This document shows positions 27,860 to 35,237 of a DNA stretch of 64,000 nucleotides, one piece after another. The position numbers and the translations under genes were made by a program. Position 1 is the stretch's first letter. Each line of letters begins with the position of its first letter. This DNA comes from Streptomyces tanashiensis. Lineage in GTDB: Bacteria > Actinomycetota > Actinomycetes > Streptomycetales > Streptomycetaceae. Location of the stretch: the NCBI RefSeq assembly GCF_014648895.1, contig NZ_BMRZ01000003.1:310001-374000 (forward strand). Reading direction: 5' to 3'. The notes below the pieces were generated by a model. It saw nothing but the letters and a program-made list of their open reading frames with translations. It searched no databases and was not told where the DNA came from.

Positions 27860-28624
27860 TCAGGCCGAGACGCCGCCGTCGATCACCAGGTCCGTGCCGA
27901 CGGCGGAGGCCGCGTCGTCCGACGCGAGGTACAGCACCGCCGCCGCCACCTCGGCCGCCGAGGAGATCCGGCCCAGCGGCGACTCCTGCTTCATCCGGAT
28001 CTCCCGCTCGGCCTCCGTCTCGCCGGGCCGCAGCGACATCGTGGACTCCGCGGCGCCGGGGCTGACCGCGTTGATCCGGACCCCGTCGGCGATGTGGTCC
28101 AGGGCCGCGGCCCGGGTCATCGCCGAGACCGCCGCCTTGGAGACCTGGTAGCCGAAGACCCCGGGGATCCGGACGTGCGGGCCCAGGTTGGACGCGATGT
28201 TCACGATGGCCCCGCCGCCGTTCGCCCGCATGTGGGCGACCTCGGCCTGGAGGGCGTGCAGCACCCCCGTGACGTTGATGTCGAGCAGCGTCCGCCAGTC
28301 CTCCAGGGGGAAGTCGGCGGCGCTGTGGCCGCCGCCCCGGAAGACCCCCGCGTTGTTCACGGCGACGTCCAGGCCGCCGAAGAGCTCGACCGCGCGCCGG
28401 ACCAGCTCCCGGGTGGACTCGGCGCTCGACACGTCGGCGGTGACCGCGGCCGCGGTGCCCCCGGCGGCCTCGATCAGCCCGACCGTCCCGTCGAGCGACT
28501 CCGCCGTACGGCCGGCGACGACGACCCTCGCGCCCTCGGCGGCGAAGGCGAGCGCGATGGCGCGGCCGAGACCGGAGCCGGCGCCGGTGACGAGGACGGT
28601 GCGGTCGGTGAAGCGTGCGGACAT
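27860..28624 (-). CDS. Short-chain dehydrogenase/reductase
   Basis: 254 residues, classical SDR. The cofactor motif is TVLVTGAGSGLGRAIALAFA, with Arg in VVVAGRTAES suggesting NADP(H) preference. VNNAGVF and the catalytic Ser...Tyr-x-x-x-Lys (IVNIASN... GYQVSKAAVSA) are intact, and SPGAAESTMS follows. An AGGGGAG ribosome site precedes the ATG. It is the last of three minus-strand genes (TetR, MFS, SDR) and only 23 nt behind the MFS gene, so probably in the same regulon. Substrate unknown. Confidence 0.93.
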   Translation of the reverse strand: MSARFTDRTVLVTGAGSGLGRAIALAFAAEGARVVVAGRTAESLDGTVGLIEAAGGTAAAVTADVSSAESTRELVRRAVELFGGLDVAVNNAGVFRGGGHSAADFPLEDWRTLLDINVTGVLHALQAEVAHMRANGGGAIVNIASNLGPHVRIPGVFGYQVSKAAVSAMTRAAALDHIADGVRINAVSPGAAESTMSLRPGETEAEREIRMKQESPLGRISSAAEVAAAVLYLASDDAASAVGTDLVIDGGVSA

Positions 28625-28647
28625 GAGTGACTCCCCTGTGGTCGTTC

Positions 28648-30063
28648 TCAGTGGATACGGGTGGTGAGGGCGGTCGCGGACGCGAGCGCGGTGAACAGGA
28701 CGGCCGCGGCGGCCAGCGACACCGCGTCGCCGCCGAGGGTGAGCAGGGCGGCGAAGAGCACGGTCGGCCCGAGCTCCATCGCCGTGTTCAGGACGCCGCC
28801 CGCGAGGCCCGCGTGGTGCGCCGGGACGCCGTCGGTGGCGAGGACGGCCGCGCCCGCGAAGGACAGGGCGCCGCCGGCCGGCAGCAGGACCAGGCCGGGC
28901 AGCAGCCCGTACGCGTACGGGACGGAGGTGTCGAAGCCGGTCGCGGCCAGCAGCCCGAGCCCGGCGGCGGCCGTGCCCAGCCCGGCGGCCGTCACCCGCC
29001 CGGGGCCGTACCGTCCGATCAGCGGGCCCGCGAGCCGGCCCGAGCCGAGCAGGGCGACCGCGAACGGCACGAAGGCGGCGGAGGTGAGCAGCGCGGACCA
29101 GCCGCGCTGCTGCTGGAGCGCGAGGGAGAGCAGGACGAAGACCGTGGCCGTGCCGGCCGCCGTGAGCCCGATCGCCGCGAGGCCCAGGGCGCGGCGGCCG
29201 TCGCGCAGGAAACCCGGGGGCAGCAGCGGGTCGGCGGTCCGCCGCTCGACGGCCCCGAAGGCGGCGAGCAGGACGAGGCCGGCGAGCAGCGGCACGAGGA
29301 CCGGGGCGGAGGCCCAGGGGTGGGCGTCGGTGAGGACGAGTCCGTAACTGGCGAGCGTGATCCCGGCGGTGGCGAGCAGCGCCCCGGGCAGATCGAGTGC
29401 GCGGTCCCGCCCCGGTGGCGTCGCGGGCAGAAGCCTCGGCGCCAGGAGAAGGGCGGTCGCCGTGACGGCGATCGGGACCGCGAAGGTGCCGCGCCAGGAC
29501 GTGGCCGCCGCGACGACCCCGGAGAGCAGGTTCCCGGCGGTCGCGCCGAGCACGGAGAGCCCGCCCCAGGTGGCCATCGCCCTGCCGTACGCGGCGGGTT
29601 CGGGGTACAGCGTCCGGAGCAGCGCCATCGCGGCCGGGGCGACGAGTGCCGCGCCGGCGCCCTGCCCGAACCGGGCGGCGAGCAGCGTCCCGTACCCGGG
29701 GGCGAGCGGCGCGAGGGCGGAGGCGGCGCCGAAGACCAGGAGGCCGGCGGTGAGGACCCGGCGTCCGCCGGAGCGGTCGGCGAGCCGGCCGCCGAGCAGG
29801 AGCAGCCCGGCGAAGGTCAGCCCGTAGGCGGCGCTCAGCAGGATCAGTTCGGCGCGGTCGAGCCGGAACTCGGCGCCGATCCGGGGGAGGGGGACGGCGA
29901 GGGAGGCGAGCGTGAAGATCAGCGTCATCTGGACGCCCCCGAGCAGGAGGAAGCCGTGGCGGGCGGGCCGGACGCGGGCGGACCGGGGGCGCGCGGGCCC
30001 GGGGAGACCGGGCCCGGGGAGACCGGTGGCCCCGCGTCGCTCCCGCAGTCTCGTCGTCGACAT
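28648..30063 (-). CDS. MFS transporter (DHA2-like)
   Basis: 471 residues. The N-terminus has a Pro/Gly/Arg-rich cytoplasmic stretch (LPGPGLPGPARPRSARVRPA) before helix 1. Motif A is GGRLADRSGGRRVLTAGLLV; around fourteen hydrophobic segments follow. Between it and the upstream TetR gene (75 nt) lies a 16-bp operator, TTGACCGTACGTTCCA, nearly identical to one upstream of that TetR gene, so the transporter is very likely induced when the TetR protein releases DNA. Probably an efflux pump for the TetR ligand. Confidence 0.9.
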   Translation of the reverse strand: MSTTRLRERRGATGLPGPGLPGPARPRSARVRPARHGFLLLGGVQMTLIFTLASLAVPLPRIGAEFRLDRAELILLSAAYGLTFAGLLLLGGRLADRSGGRRVLTAGLLVFGAASALAPLAPGYGTLLAARFGQGAGAALVAPAAMALLRTLYPEPAAYGRAMATWGGLSVLGATAGNLLSGVVAAATSWRGTFAVPIAVTATALLLAPRLLPATPPGRDRALDLPGALLATAGITLASYGLVLTDAHPWASAPVLVPLLAGLVLLAAFGAVERRTADPLLPPGFLRDGRRALGLAAIGLTAAGTATVFVLLSLALQQQRGWSALLTSAAFVPFAVALLGSGRLAGPLIGRYGPGRVTAAGLGTAAAGLGLLAATGFDTSVPYAYGLLPGLVLLPAGGALSFAGAAVLATDGVPAHHAGLAGGVLNTAMELGPTVLFAALLTLGGDAVSLAAAAVLFTALASATALTTRIH

Positions 30064-30078
30064 CCCATCCCCCTGAAC

Positions 30079-30094
30079 TTGACCGTACGTTCCA
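30079..30094. promoter_or_regulatory. TetR operator before the MFS gene
   Basis: TTGACCGTACGTTCCA; 14 of 16 positions are shared with the site at 30744-30759 when that is read on the other strand, differing only in the central dinucleotide. It lies 16-31 bp before the MFS start. Confidence 0.8.
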
Positions 30095-30138
30095 AAATGA
30101 GCGCCGAAGAAAGGGCGCCCCCCGTGGGCGCCCGTTCC

Positions 30139-30723
30139 TCAGTCCAGCAGTCCCAGTGCCTGCTCCGCCGCGTCCGTGACCCGGCCCGGCTCGCTCGACA
30201 CCTTGCCGACCACCCGGATCCCCTGCAGCAGCACGAGCAGCATCCGGGCGAGCGCCCGCGGGTCCCGGCCGGCCGGGAGCTCGCCCCCGGCGCGGGCCCG
30301 GGCGAGGGCCCCGTGCAGGAGGGTCTCGATCTGCTCCCAGCTCAGCTCGACCCGGCGGGCCACCACCGTGTCGTGCGGCCCCAGCTCCGCCGCCGAGTTG
30401 GTGACGAAGCAGCCGTTCAGGCGCTCCCCGTCCGCCGCCGCCTCGGCGGCGAAGCGGCGGACGAGGGCCCGCACGGCCGGCAGGGCCGGGCCCGGCGCGG
30501 ACAGCTCCTCGACGATCCGCGGGTCGCGGGTCTCCAGGTAGCGGTCCATCGCCTTCAGGTACAGCTCGTGCTTGTTGCCGAAGGTCGCGTAGATGCTGGC
30601 GCGGCCGATGCCGAGGTGCTCCACGAGGTCCGACATCGTCGTCGCCTCGTAGCCGCGCGCCCAGAACAGTTCGAGGGCTGCCTGGAGCGCGGCCTCCGGA
30701 TCGAATTCCTTGGTCCTGGCCAC
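30139..30723 (-). CDS. TetR/AcrR-family transcriptional repressor
   Basis: 194 residues. The helix-turn-helix reads PEAALQAALELFWARGYEAT, TMSDLVEHLGIGRASIYATF and GNKHELYLKAMDRY. The core includes NGCFVTNSAAELGPHD, typical of the TetR_C_16-like subgroup with efflux targets. It lies upstream of and on the same strand as an MFS and an SDR gene. Matching operators stand before both itself and the MFS gene, so it probably represses both. Ligand unknown. Confidence 0.93.
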   Translation of the reverse strand: MARTKEFDPEAALQAALELFWARGYEATTMSDLVEHLGIGRASIYATFGNKHELYLKAMDRYLETRDPRIVEELSAPGPALPAVRALVRRFAAEAAADGERLNGCFVTNSAAELGPHDTVVARRVELSWEQIETLLHGALARARAGGELPAGRDPRALARMLLVLLQGIRVVGKVSSEPGRVTDAAEQALGLLD

Positions 30724-30743
30724 GAGAAGACCGTACGACTATC

Positions 30744-30759
30744 TGGAACGATCGGTCAA
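30744..30759. promoter_or_regulatory. TetR operator before its own gene
   Basis: TGGAACGATCGGTCAA, the reverse complement of TTGACCGATCGTTCCA. It lies 21 bp before the TetR start and ends just before the nirD stop codon at 30761. Confidence 0.8.
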
Positions 30760-30760
30760 G

Positions 30761-31090
30761 TTACTTGGTGCGGACGGGATACACCGTCACCGCGACCTCG
30801 TCGTCGTCCAGGCACCGGCCCGTCTCCAGGTCGAAGCGCTGCTTCAGGAGCGGCGAGGCCACGAACGGCCGCCCGTCCGCCGAGCCGACGAGCCCCCGGG
30901 ACAGCACCTGCGCCCCCGTGAACGGATCGCGGTTGTCGATCGCGTACGTCCGGCCCGACCGGTCCCGGAATACCGCCGCCTGCCGGCCGTCCGGCAGCAG
31001 CGCCGCCACACCCCGGCCCGGGGTCAGCCGGGCCTCCTCGCAGACCGCCATCCAGGAATCGGGAGACAAGGACAGTTCGAGCGTCGTCAT
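30761..31090 (-). CDS. nirD: Nitrite reductase small subunit NirD
   Basis: 109 residues from the ATG at 31090 (MTTLELSLSPDSWMAVCEEA). It has the Rieske-like fold of NirD: LTPGRGVAALLPDGRQAAVF, YAIDNRDPFTGAQVLSRGLV, FVASPLLKQRFDLETG and CLDDDEVAVTVYPVR. The Cys/His iron-sulfur ligands of true Rieske proteins are absent, as expected for NirD. Its start overlaps the nirB stop by 4 nt. It supports NADH-dependent reduction of nitrite to ammonium by NirB in the cytoplasm. Confidence 0.95.
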   Translation of the reverse strand: MTTLELSLSPDSWMAVCEEARLTPGRGVAALLPDGRQAAVFRDRSGRTYAIDNRDPFTGAQVLSRGLVGSADGRPFVASPLLKQRFDLETGRCLDDDEVAVTVYPVRTK

Positions 31091-33606
31091 CGGGAGGTGG
31101 CCCCTTCCAGGTTTCCGATCGTGAGGATCGTGAGGTCCGGCTTGATCTGGTCGCGCTCCGGCACGAACCGCACCGACGGGTCCGGCGCCCCCGGCGCGTT
31201 CACGAAGGAGACGAAGCGCCGCAGCCGCTCCGGGTCGTCCAGGGTCTCGGCCCACTCGTCCCGGTAGTCGGCCACATGCGCGGCCATCAGCGCCTCCAGC
31301 TCGCCGCAGAGCCCGAGCGAGTCGTGCACCACCACGTCCTTGAGGTGGTCGAGCCCGCCCTCCAGGCGCTCCAGCCAGGTCGACGTCCGCTCCAGGCGGT
31401 CCGCCGTCCGGATGTAGAACATCAGGAACCGGTCGATGAGCCGCACCAGTTCGGCGTCCGAGAGGTCCTGCGCGAGGAGGTCCGCGTGGCGCGGGGTCGC
31501 GCCGCCGTTCCCGCCGACGTACAGGTTCCAGCCGTTCGCCGTCGCGATGATCCCGAAGTCCTTCGACTGCGCCTCCGCGCACTCGCGGGCGCAGCCCGAG
31601 ACCGCCGACTTCAGCTTGTGCGGGGCGCGCAGCCCCCGGTAGCGCAGCTCCAGCTGGATCGCCATCTTCACCGAGTCCTGGACGCCGTAGCGGCACCACG
31701 TCTGCCCGACGCAGGACTTCACCGTGCGCAGCGCCTTGCCGTACGCGTGCCCCGACTCGAAGCCCGCGTCGACGAGACGCGTCCAGATCGAGGGCAGCTG
31801 GTCCACCCGGGCGCCGAAGAGGTCGATCCGCTGACCGCCGGTGATCTTCGTGTAGAGCCCGAAGTCCCGGGCCACCTCGCCGATCACGATCAGCTTGTCC
31901 GGAGTGATCTCGCCGCCGGGGATGCGCGGCACGACCGAGTAGGAGCCGTTGCGCTGCATGTTGGCGAGGAAGTGGTCGTTGGTGTCCTGGAGGGAGGCCT
32001 GCTCGCCGTCGAGGATGTAGCCGTTGTTGAGGGAGGCGAGGATCGAGCCGACGGTCGGCTTGCAGACCTCGCAGCCCTCCCCGCCCTTCGCCGTGTCCCG
32101 GCCGTGCGAGTCGAGCAGCGCCGCGAAGGAGGTCAGCCGCAGGGTGCGGGCGATCTCGTACAGCTCGCTCCGGGTGTACGAGAAGCAGCCGCAGAGCCCC
32201 TTGTCGGTGGCGGCCGGCAGCAGCTTCTCGATCGTCTTCACGCAACTGCCGCAGCCCGTACCGGCCTTGGTGCACTTCTTCACCTCGGGCAGCGAGGAGC
32301 ACTGGCCGATCGCGTGCTTCGTGACGTTGTGGCAGGAGCAGATCACCGCGTCGTCCGGCAGGGCCGAGGGGCCGAGCGCGACCGGGGCGCCCGCGCCCGC
32401 CGGAAGCACCAGCTGCTCGGGGGAGACCGGCGGCACGGTGCCGGTGAGCGGGCGGAGCAGCCCGTACTGCTCGGCGTCGCCGACCAGGACGCCGCCGAGC
32501 AGCACCCCGTCCCCGGAGATCACCAGCTTCTTGTAGACGCCCGAACGGGAGTCGGAGTACACGACGTCGAGGCAGCCCTCGGCCGTCCCGTGCGCGTCGC
32601 CGAACGAGGCCACGTCCACGCCGAGCAGCTTCAGCTTGGTCGACATGTCGGCGCCGGTGAAGCCGTTCCCGGCCTCCTCCTCGGCGATCGTCGCCGCCAC
32701 CGTCTGCGCCATCTCGTAGCCCGGCGCCACCAGGCCGTACACCCGGCCGTCCGAGGCCAGCGCGCACTCGCCGATCGCGAAGACCGCGGGGTCCGACGTA
32801 CGGCACAGCTCGTCGACCGCGATGCCGCCGCGCTCGCCGACCGTGAGGCCGCAGTCGCGGGCCAGCTGGTCCCGGGGGCGTACACCCGCCGAGAACACGA
32901 CCATGTCCGTGGCCAGTTCGGAACCGTCCGACAGCCTCATGCCCGTCACGGCGCCGTCCGCCGTGACGACCTCCTGCGTGCCCGTCCCGGTGTGGACGGT
33001 CAGACCCATCCGCTCGATCGTCCGCAGCAGGGCCGCGCCGCCGCCCTCGTCGACCTGCACCGGCATCAGGCGCGGCGCGAACTCCACCACGTGCGTGTCG
33101 AGCCCGAGGCCCTTGAGCGCGCCCGCCGCCTCAAGACCGAGCAGACCGCCGCCGACGACCGCGCCGGTCGTCGCCGTCTTCGCGTACTCCTCGATCGCGA
33201 GCAGGTCCTCGATCGTGCGGTAGACGAAACAGCCGCGGGCGTCCTTGCCGGGGACGGGAGGCACGAAGGGGTACGAGCCGGTGGCGAGCACGAGCGTGTC
33301 GTACGCCACGACCCGCCCGGAGCGGGCGGTGACCGTCCGGGCCTCCCGGTCCACGGACTCGGCCGGGTCGCCCACGTACAGCTCGATGCCGTGCTTCTCC
33401 ATGAAGCCGGCCTCGACCATCGACAGGTCGTCCGGGGTCTTCCCCGAGAAGTACGAGGTCAGCTGCACGCGGTCGTAGGCCGGGCGCGGCTCCTCGCAGA
33501 GGACCACGATCCTGGCACGCTCGGTGACGCCACGGTCGGCGAGCGCCTCCAGGAACCGCTGGCCGACCATTCCGTGGCCGACCAGGACGATGGTGGGGGT
33601 GGTCAT
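31087..33606 (-). CDS. nirB: Nitrite reductase (NADH) large subunit NirB
   Basis: 839 residues, full length. Order: FAD fold (VLVGHGMVGQRFLEALADRG), NADH fold (GAVVGGGLLGLEAAGALKGL), a BFD-like [2Fe-2S] domain with CSCHN and CTKAGTGCGSCVK near residues 420-460, then the sulfite/nitrite reductase halves. Siroheme-[4Fe-4S] ligands appear in VKSCVGQTWCRYGVQDS and SGCARECAE. It catalyses six-electron reduction of nitrite to ammonium. The start overlaps the upstream FAD-oxidoreductase stop by 4 nt and nirD follows by a 4-nt overlap, so all three are one operon. Siroheme would depend on the chelatase encoded at 48863. Confidence 0.96.
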   Translation of the reverse strand: MTTPTIVLVGHGMVGQRFLEALADRGVTERARIVVLCEEPRPAYDRVQLTSYFSGKTPDDLSMVEAGFMEKHGIELYVGDPAESVDREARTVTARSGRVVAYDTLVLATGSYPFVPPVPGKDARGCFVYRTIEDLLAIEEYAKTATTGAVVGGGLLGLEAAGALKGLGLDTHVVEFAPRLMPVQVDEGGGAALLRTIERMGLTVHTGTGTQEVVTADGAVTGMRLSDGSELATDMVVFSAGVRPRDQLARDCGLTVGERGGIAVDELCRTSDPAVFAIGECALASDGRVYGLVAPGYEMAQTVAATIAEEEAGNGFTGADMSTKLKLLGVDVASFGDAHGTAEGCLDVVYSDSRSGVYKKLVISGDGVLLGGVLVGDAEQYGLLRPLTGTVPPVSPEQLVLPAGAGAPVALGPSALPDDAVICSCHNVTKHAIGQCSSLPEVKKCTKAGTGCGSCVKTIEKLLPAATDKGLCGCFSYTRSELYEIARTLRLTSFAALLDSHGRDTAKGGEGCEVCKPTVGSILASLNNGYILDGEQASLQDTNDHFLANMQRNGSYSVVPRIPGGEITPDKLIVIGEVARDFGLYTKITGGQRIDLFGARVDQLPSIWTRLVDAGFESGHAYGKALRTVKSCVGQTWCRYGVQDSVKMAIQLELRYRGLRAPHKLKSAVSGCARECAEAQSKDFGIIATANGWNLYVGGNGGATPRHADLLAQDLSDAELVRLIDRFLMFYIRTADRLERTSTWLERLEGGLDHLKDVVVHDSLGLCGELEALMAAHVADYRDEWAETLDDPERLRRFVSFVNAPGAPDPSVRFVPERDQIKPDLTILTIGNLEGATSR

Positions 33607-35033
33607 GAGGAGCCTCCGTCGTGGGTGAGCAGGTGCAGCAGGGGGGCCTCGTCGGGCAGGGCTTCGTCGCCCTCCCAGGCCCGGGCGAGCGCGCCGACCG
33701 CGGCCAGGTCGCCGAGGAGGACGCCCCCGACGAGCCGGTCACCGCGGACGACGACCTTGCGGTAGGCGCTGCGCGTGGAGTCGGTGAGCTGGACGACGTC
33801 GTCGCCGGGCTCGGCCGTGACCTGCCCGAAGGCGGCCAGGTCGAGGGGGCGGGGGCCGCCGAGCGTGAGCCGGGTGAGGGCGCGGGTCCCCTTGTAGCGG
33901 GGAGCGGAGTCCGTTGTGGGCGCGTCTGCGCCGTGTGGGCAATCGTCCCGCTGGGCGGGACGGGTGGGCACACGGGACGGCGCCCTTGCCGGCGCGCTCG
34001 GCTCCTGTGCCTGCCCGCACCCCGAGGGCGACGCGCTTGCGGTGCGGGTCCAGGCGCGGGGGGCGGAGGCACCCGCAAGGGTGCCGTCCGTTGTGCCCAC
34101 CCGTTCCGCCCCGGCGGAACGATTGCCCACAACGGACGCCGCCAGAACGTCCGCCAGGACGTCCGCCAGGACGTCCGCCTGGTCCAGGGCCGGGCCCGCC
34201 AGGCCGTACACGCGGCCCGCGTGCTCCGCGCAGTCGCCGATCGCGTGGATCGCCGGGTCCGACGTCCGCAGCTCGTCGTCGACCACGATCCCCGTCGCGA
34301 CGGACAGGCCCGCCTCCCGGGCCAGGGCCACCCGGGGACGGACCCCGCACGCCAGGACCACGACCTGCGCGTCGAGGACGAAGCCGTCGGCGAGTTCGAC
34401 CGCCGTGACCGCCCCGTCCCGCTGCCGCAGGCCGCTCACCCGGCACTCGGTGTGCACCTCGACCCCGAGGGCCTCGACGTGCTCCCGGAGCAGGGCCGAG
34501 GCGTGCTCGTCGAGCTGCCGCTCCATCAGGCGCTCGCCCTGCTGGGTGAGGACCACGTCCGCGCCCCGCTCGGCGAGGGCCCGCGCGGCCGAGACTCCGA
34601 GGAGGCCGCCGCCGATGACCACGGCCCGCACCCCGGGCCGTACGAGGGCGCGCAGCTCCAGGCAGTCGTCGAGGGTGCGGAAGGGGTGGACGCCGGCCGG
34701 GAGCGCCGCCCCGCGCAGTCCGCGCAGCGGCGGGAGGACCGGGTTGGAGCCGGTGGCCAGGACCAGCCGGTCGTAGCCGACGAGCGAGCCGTCCGCGCAC
34801 TCGACCGTCCGCGCCGCCCGGTCGATCCGCACCGCCCGCGTCCCGAGCCGTACCGGCTCCAGGGTCCCGGGCAGGGCGATCACCTCGGGGGCGTACCGTC
34901 CGGCGAGGACGTCGGCGAGCAGCACCCTGTTGTAGGGGGCGTGCGGTTCCTCGCCGAGGAGGGTGACGGGCAGGCGCTGGGCGAGCCGGGCGCCCGCCGT
35001 TCCGCCCCCGACCACCACGATCCGTGTACTCAT
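33603..35033 (-). CDS. NAD(P)/FAD oxidoreductase of the nitrite operon, with in-frame repeat insertion
   Basis: 476 residues. The FAD motif is RIVVVGGGTAGARLAQRL; the NAD motif is AVVIGGGLLGVSAARALAER; AIGDCAEHAGRVYGLAGPAL is the FAD-ribityl block. Related nitrate-assimilation reductases (NasB-like) are about 400 residues. The excess is a low-complexity Arg/Ala/Pro/Thr stretch near residues 299-375, encoded by a 229-bp element with 13-bp terminal inverted repeats, plus a triple DVLA repeat. After it the normal C-terminus resumes (TRLTLGGPRPLDLAAF). The frame is open throughout, so a functional protein with a surface loop is possible but unproven. First gene of the nirBD operon; a GlnR-like box lies 23 bp upstream. 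Confidence 0.88.
   Translation of the reverse strand: MSTRIVVVGGGTAGARLAQRLPVTLLGEEPHAPYNRVLLADVLAGRYAPEVIALPGTLEPVRLGTRAVRIDRAARTVECADGSLVGYDRLVLATGSNPVLPPLRGLRGAALPAGVHPFRTLDDCLELRALVRPGVRAVVIGGGLLGVSAARALAERGADVVLTQQGERLMERQLDEHASALLREHVEALGVEVHTECRVSGLRQRDGAVTAVELADGFVLDAQVVVLACGVRPRVALAREAGLSVATGIVVDDELRTSDPAIHAIGDCAEHAGRVYGLAGPALDQADVLADVLADVLAASVVGNRSAGAERVGTTDGTLAGASAPRAWTRTASASPSGCGQAQEPSAPARAPSRVPTRPAQRDDCPHGADAPTTDSAPRYKGTRALTRLTLGGPRPLDLAAFGQVTAEPGDDVVQLTDSTRSAYRKVVVRGDRLVGGVLLGDLAAVGALARAWEGDEALPDEAPLLHLLTHDGGSS
33909..34137. repeat. MITE/REP-like element inside the nitrite-operon oxidoreductase gene
   Basis: The ends are perfect 13-bp inverted repeats, GTCCGTTGTGGGC (33909-33921) and its complement (34125-34137). 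Inside lie two inverted copies of a ~57-bp hairpin module (about 33933-33989 and 34074-34137), each with a TGTGGGCAATCGT half and a complementary ACGGGTGGGCACA half. I recall this TTGTGGGCAATCGT...GGTGGGCACAAC hairpin as dispersed in Streptomyces intergenic DNA. No transposase is encoded, so any movement would be non-autonomous. Length 229 is not a multiple of 3. Confidence 0.8.
34147..34182. repeat. Three tandem 12-bp units
   Basis: ACGTCCGCCAGG is repeated three times (last unit with one change), coding the DVLADVLADVLA stretch directly before the inserted element in the protein. Slippage could change the copy number in steps of four residues without a frameshift. Confidence 0.85.
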
Positions 35034-35055
35034 ACCGGAAGGGTGCGGGGCCGGT

Positions 35056-35093
35056 GTTTCCCGTCGGCATCCCGACTGTTTCCCGTACGGAAC
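35056..35093 (-). promoter_or_regulatory. GlnR-box-like array upstream of the nir operon
   Basis: On the minus strand: GTTCC-n6-GAAAC-n6-GATGC-n6-GAAAC, with all four pentamers exactly 11 bp apart. This is the architecture of the Streptomyces GlnR box (gTnAC-n6-GaAAC, twice). Both b-sites are perfect; the first a-site has one mismatch and the second is poor. It ends 23 bp before the first gene of the operon. Confidence 0.7.
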
Positions 35094-35237
35094 GCTGATC
35101 TCCGTCCGGGGCGCGGAGCGCTGTGAGGCCCGGCCGGATTAACGCGCGGTCAGTCTCGCCTCAAGCCCGCCTTAAGGATTCCGGGTACGGGCCGGAGCGG
35201 CCCTTTCCCGTATACGGGCCGCCCTAGGGTGCCGGAC

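Noticed and set aside
33909..34137. Frameshift or pseudogene call for the FAD oxidoreductase
   Set aside because: No stop codon or frame break was found; the normal C-terminal sequence continues after the insert, so the gene is annotated as intact with an insertion.
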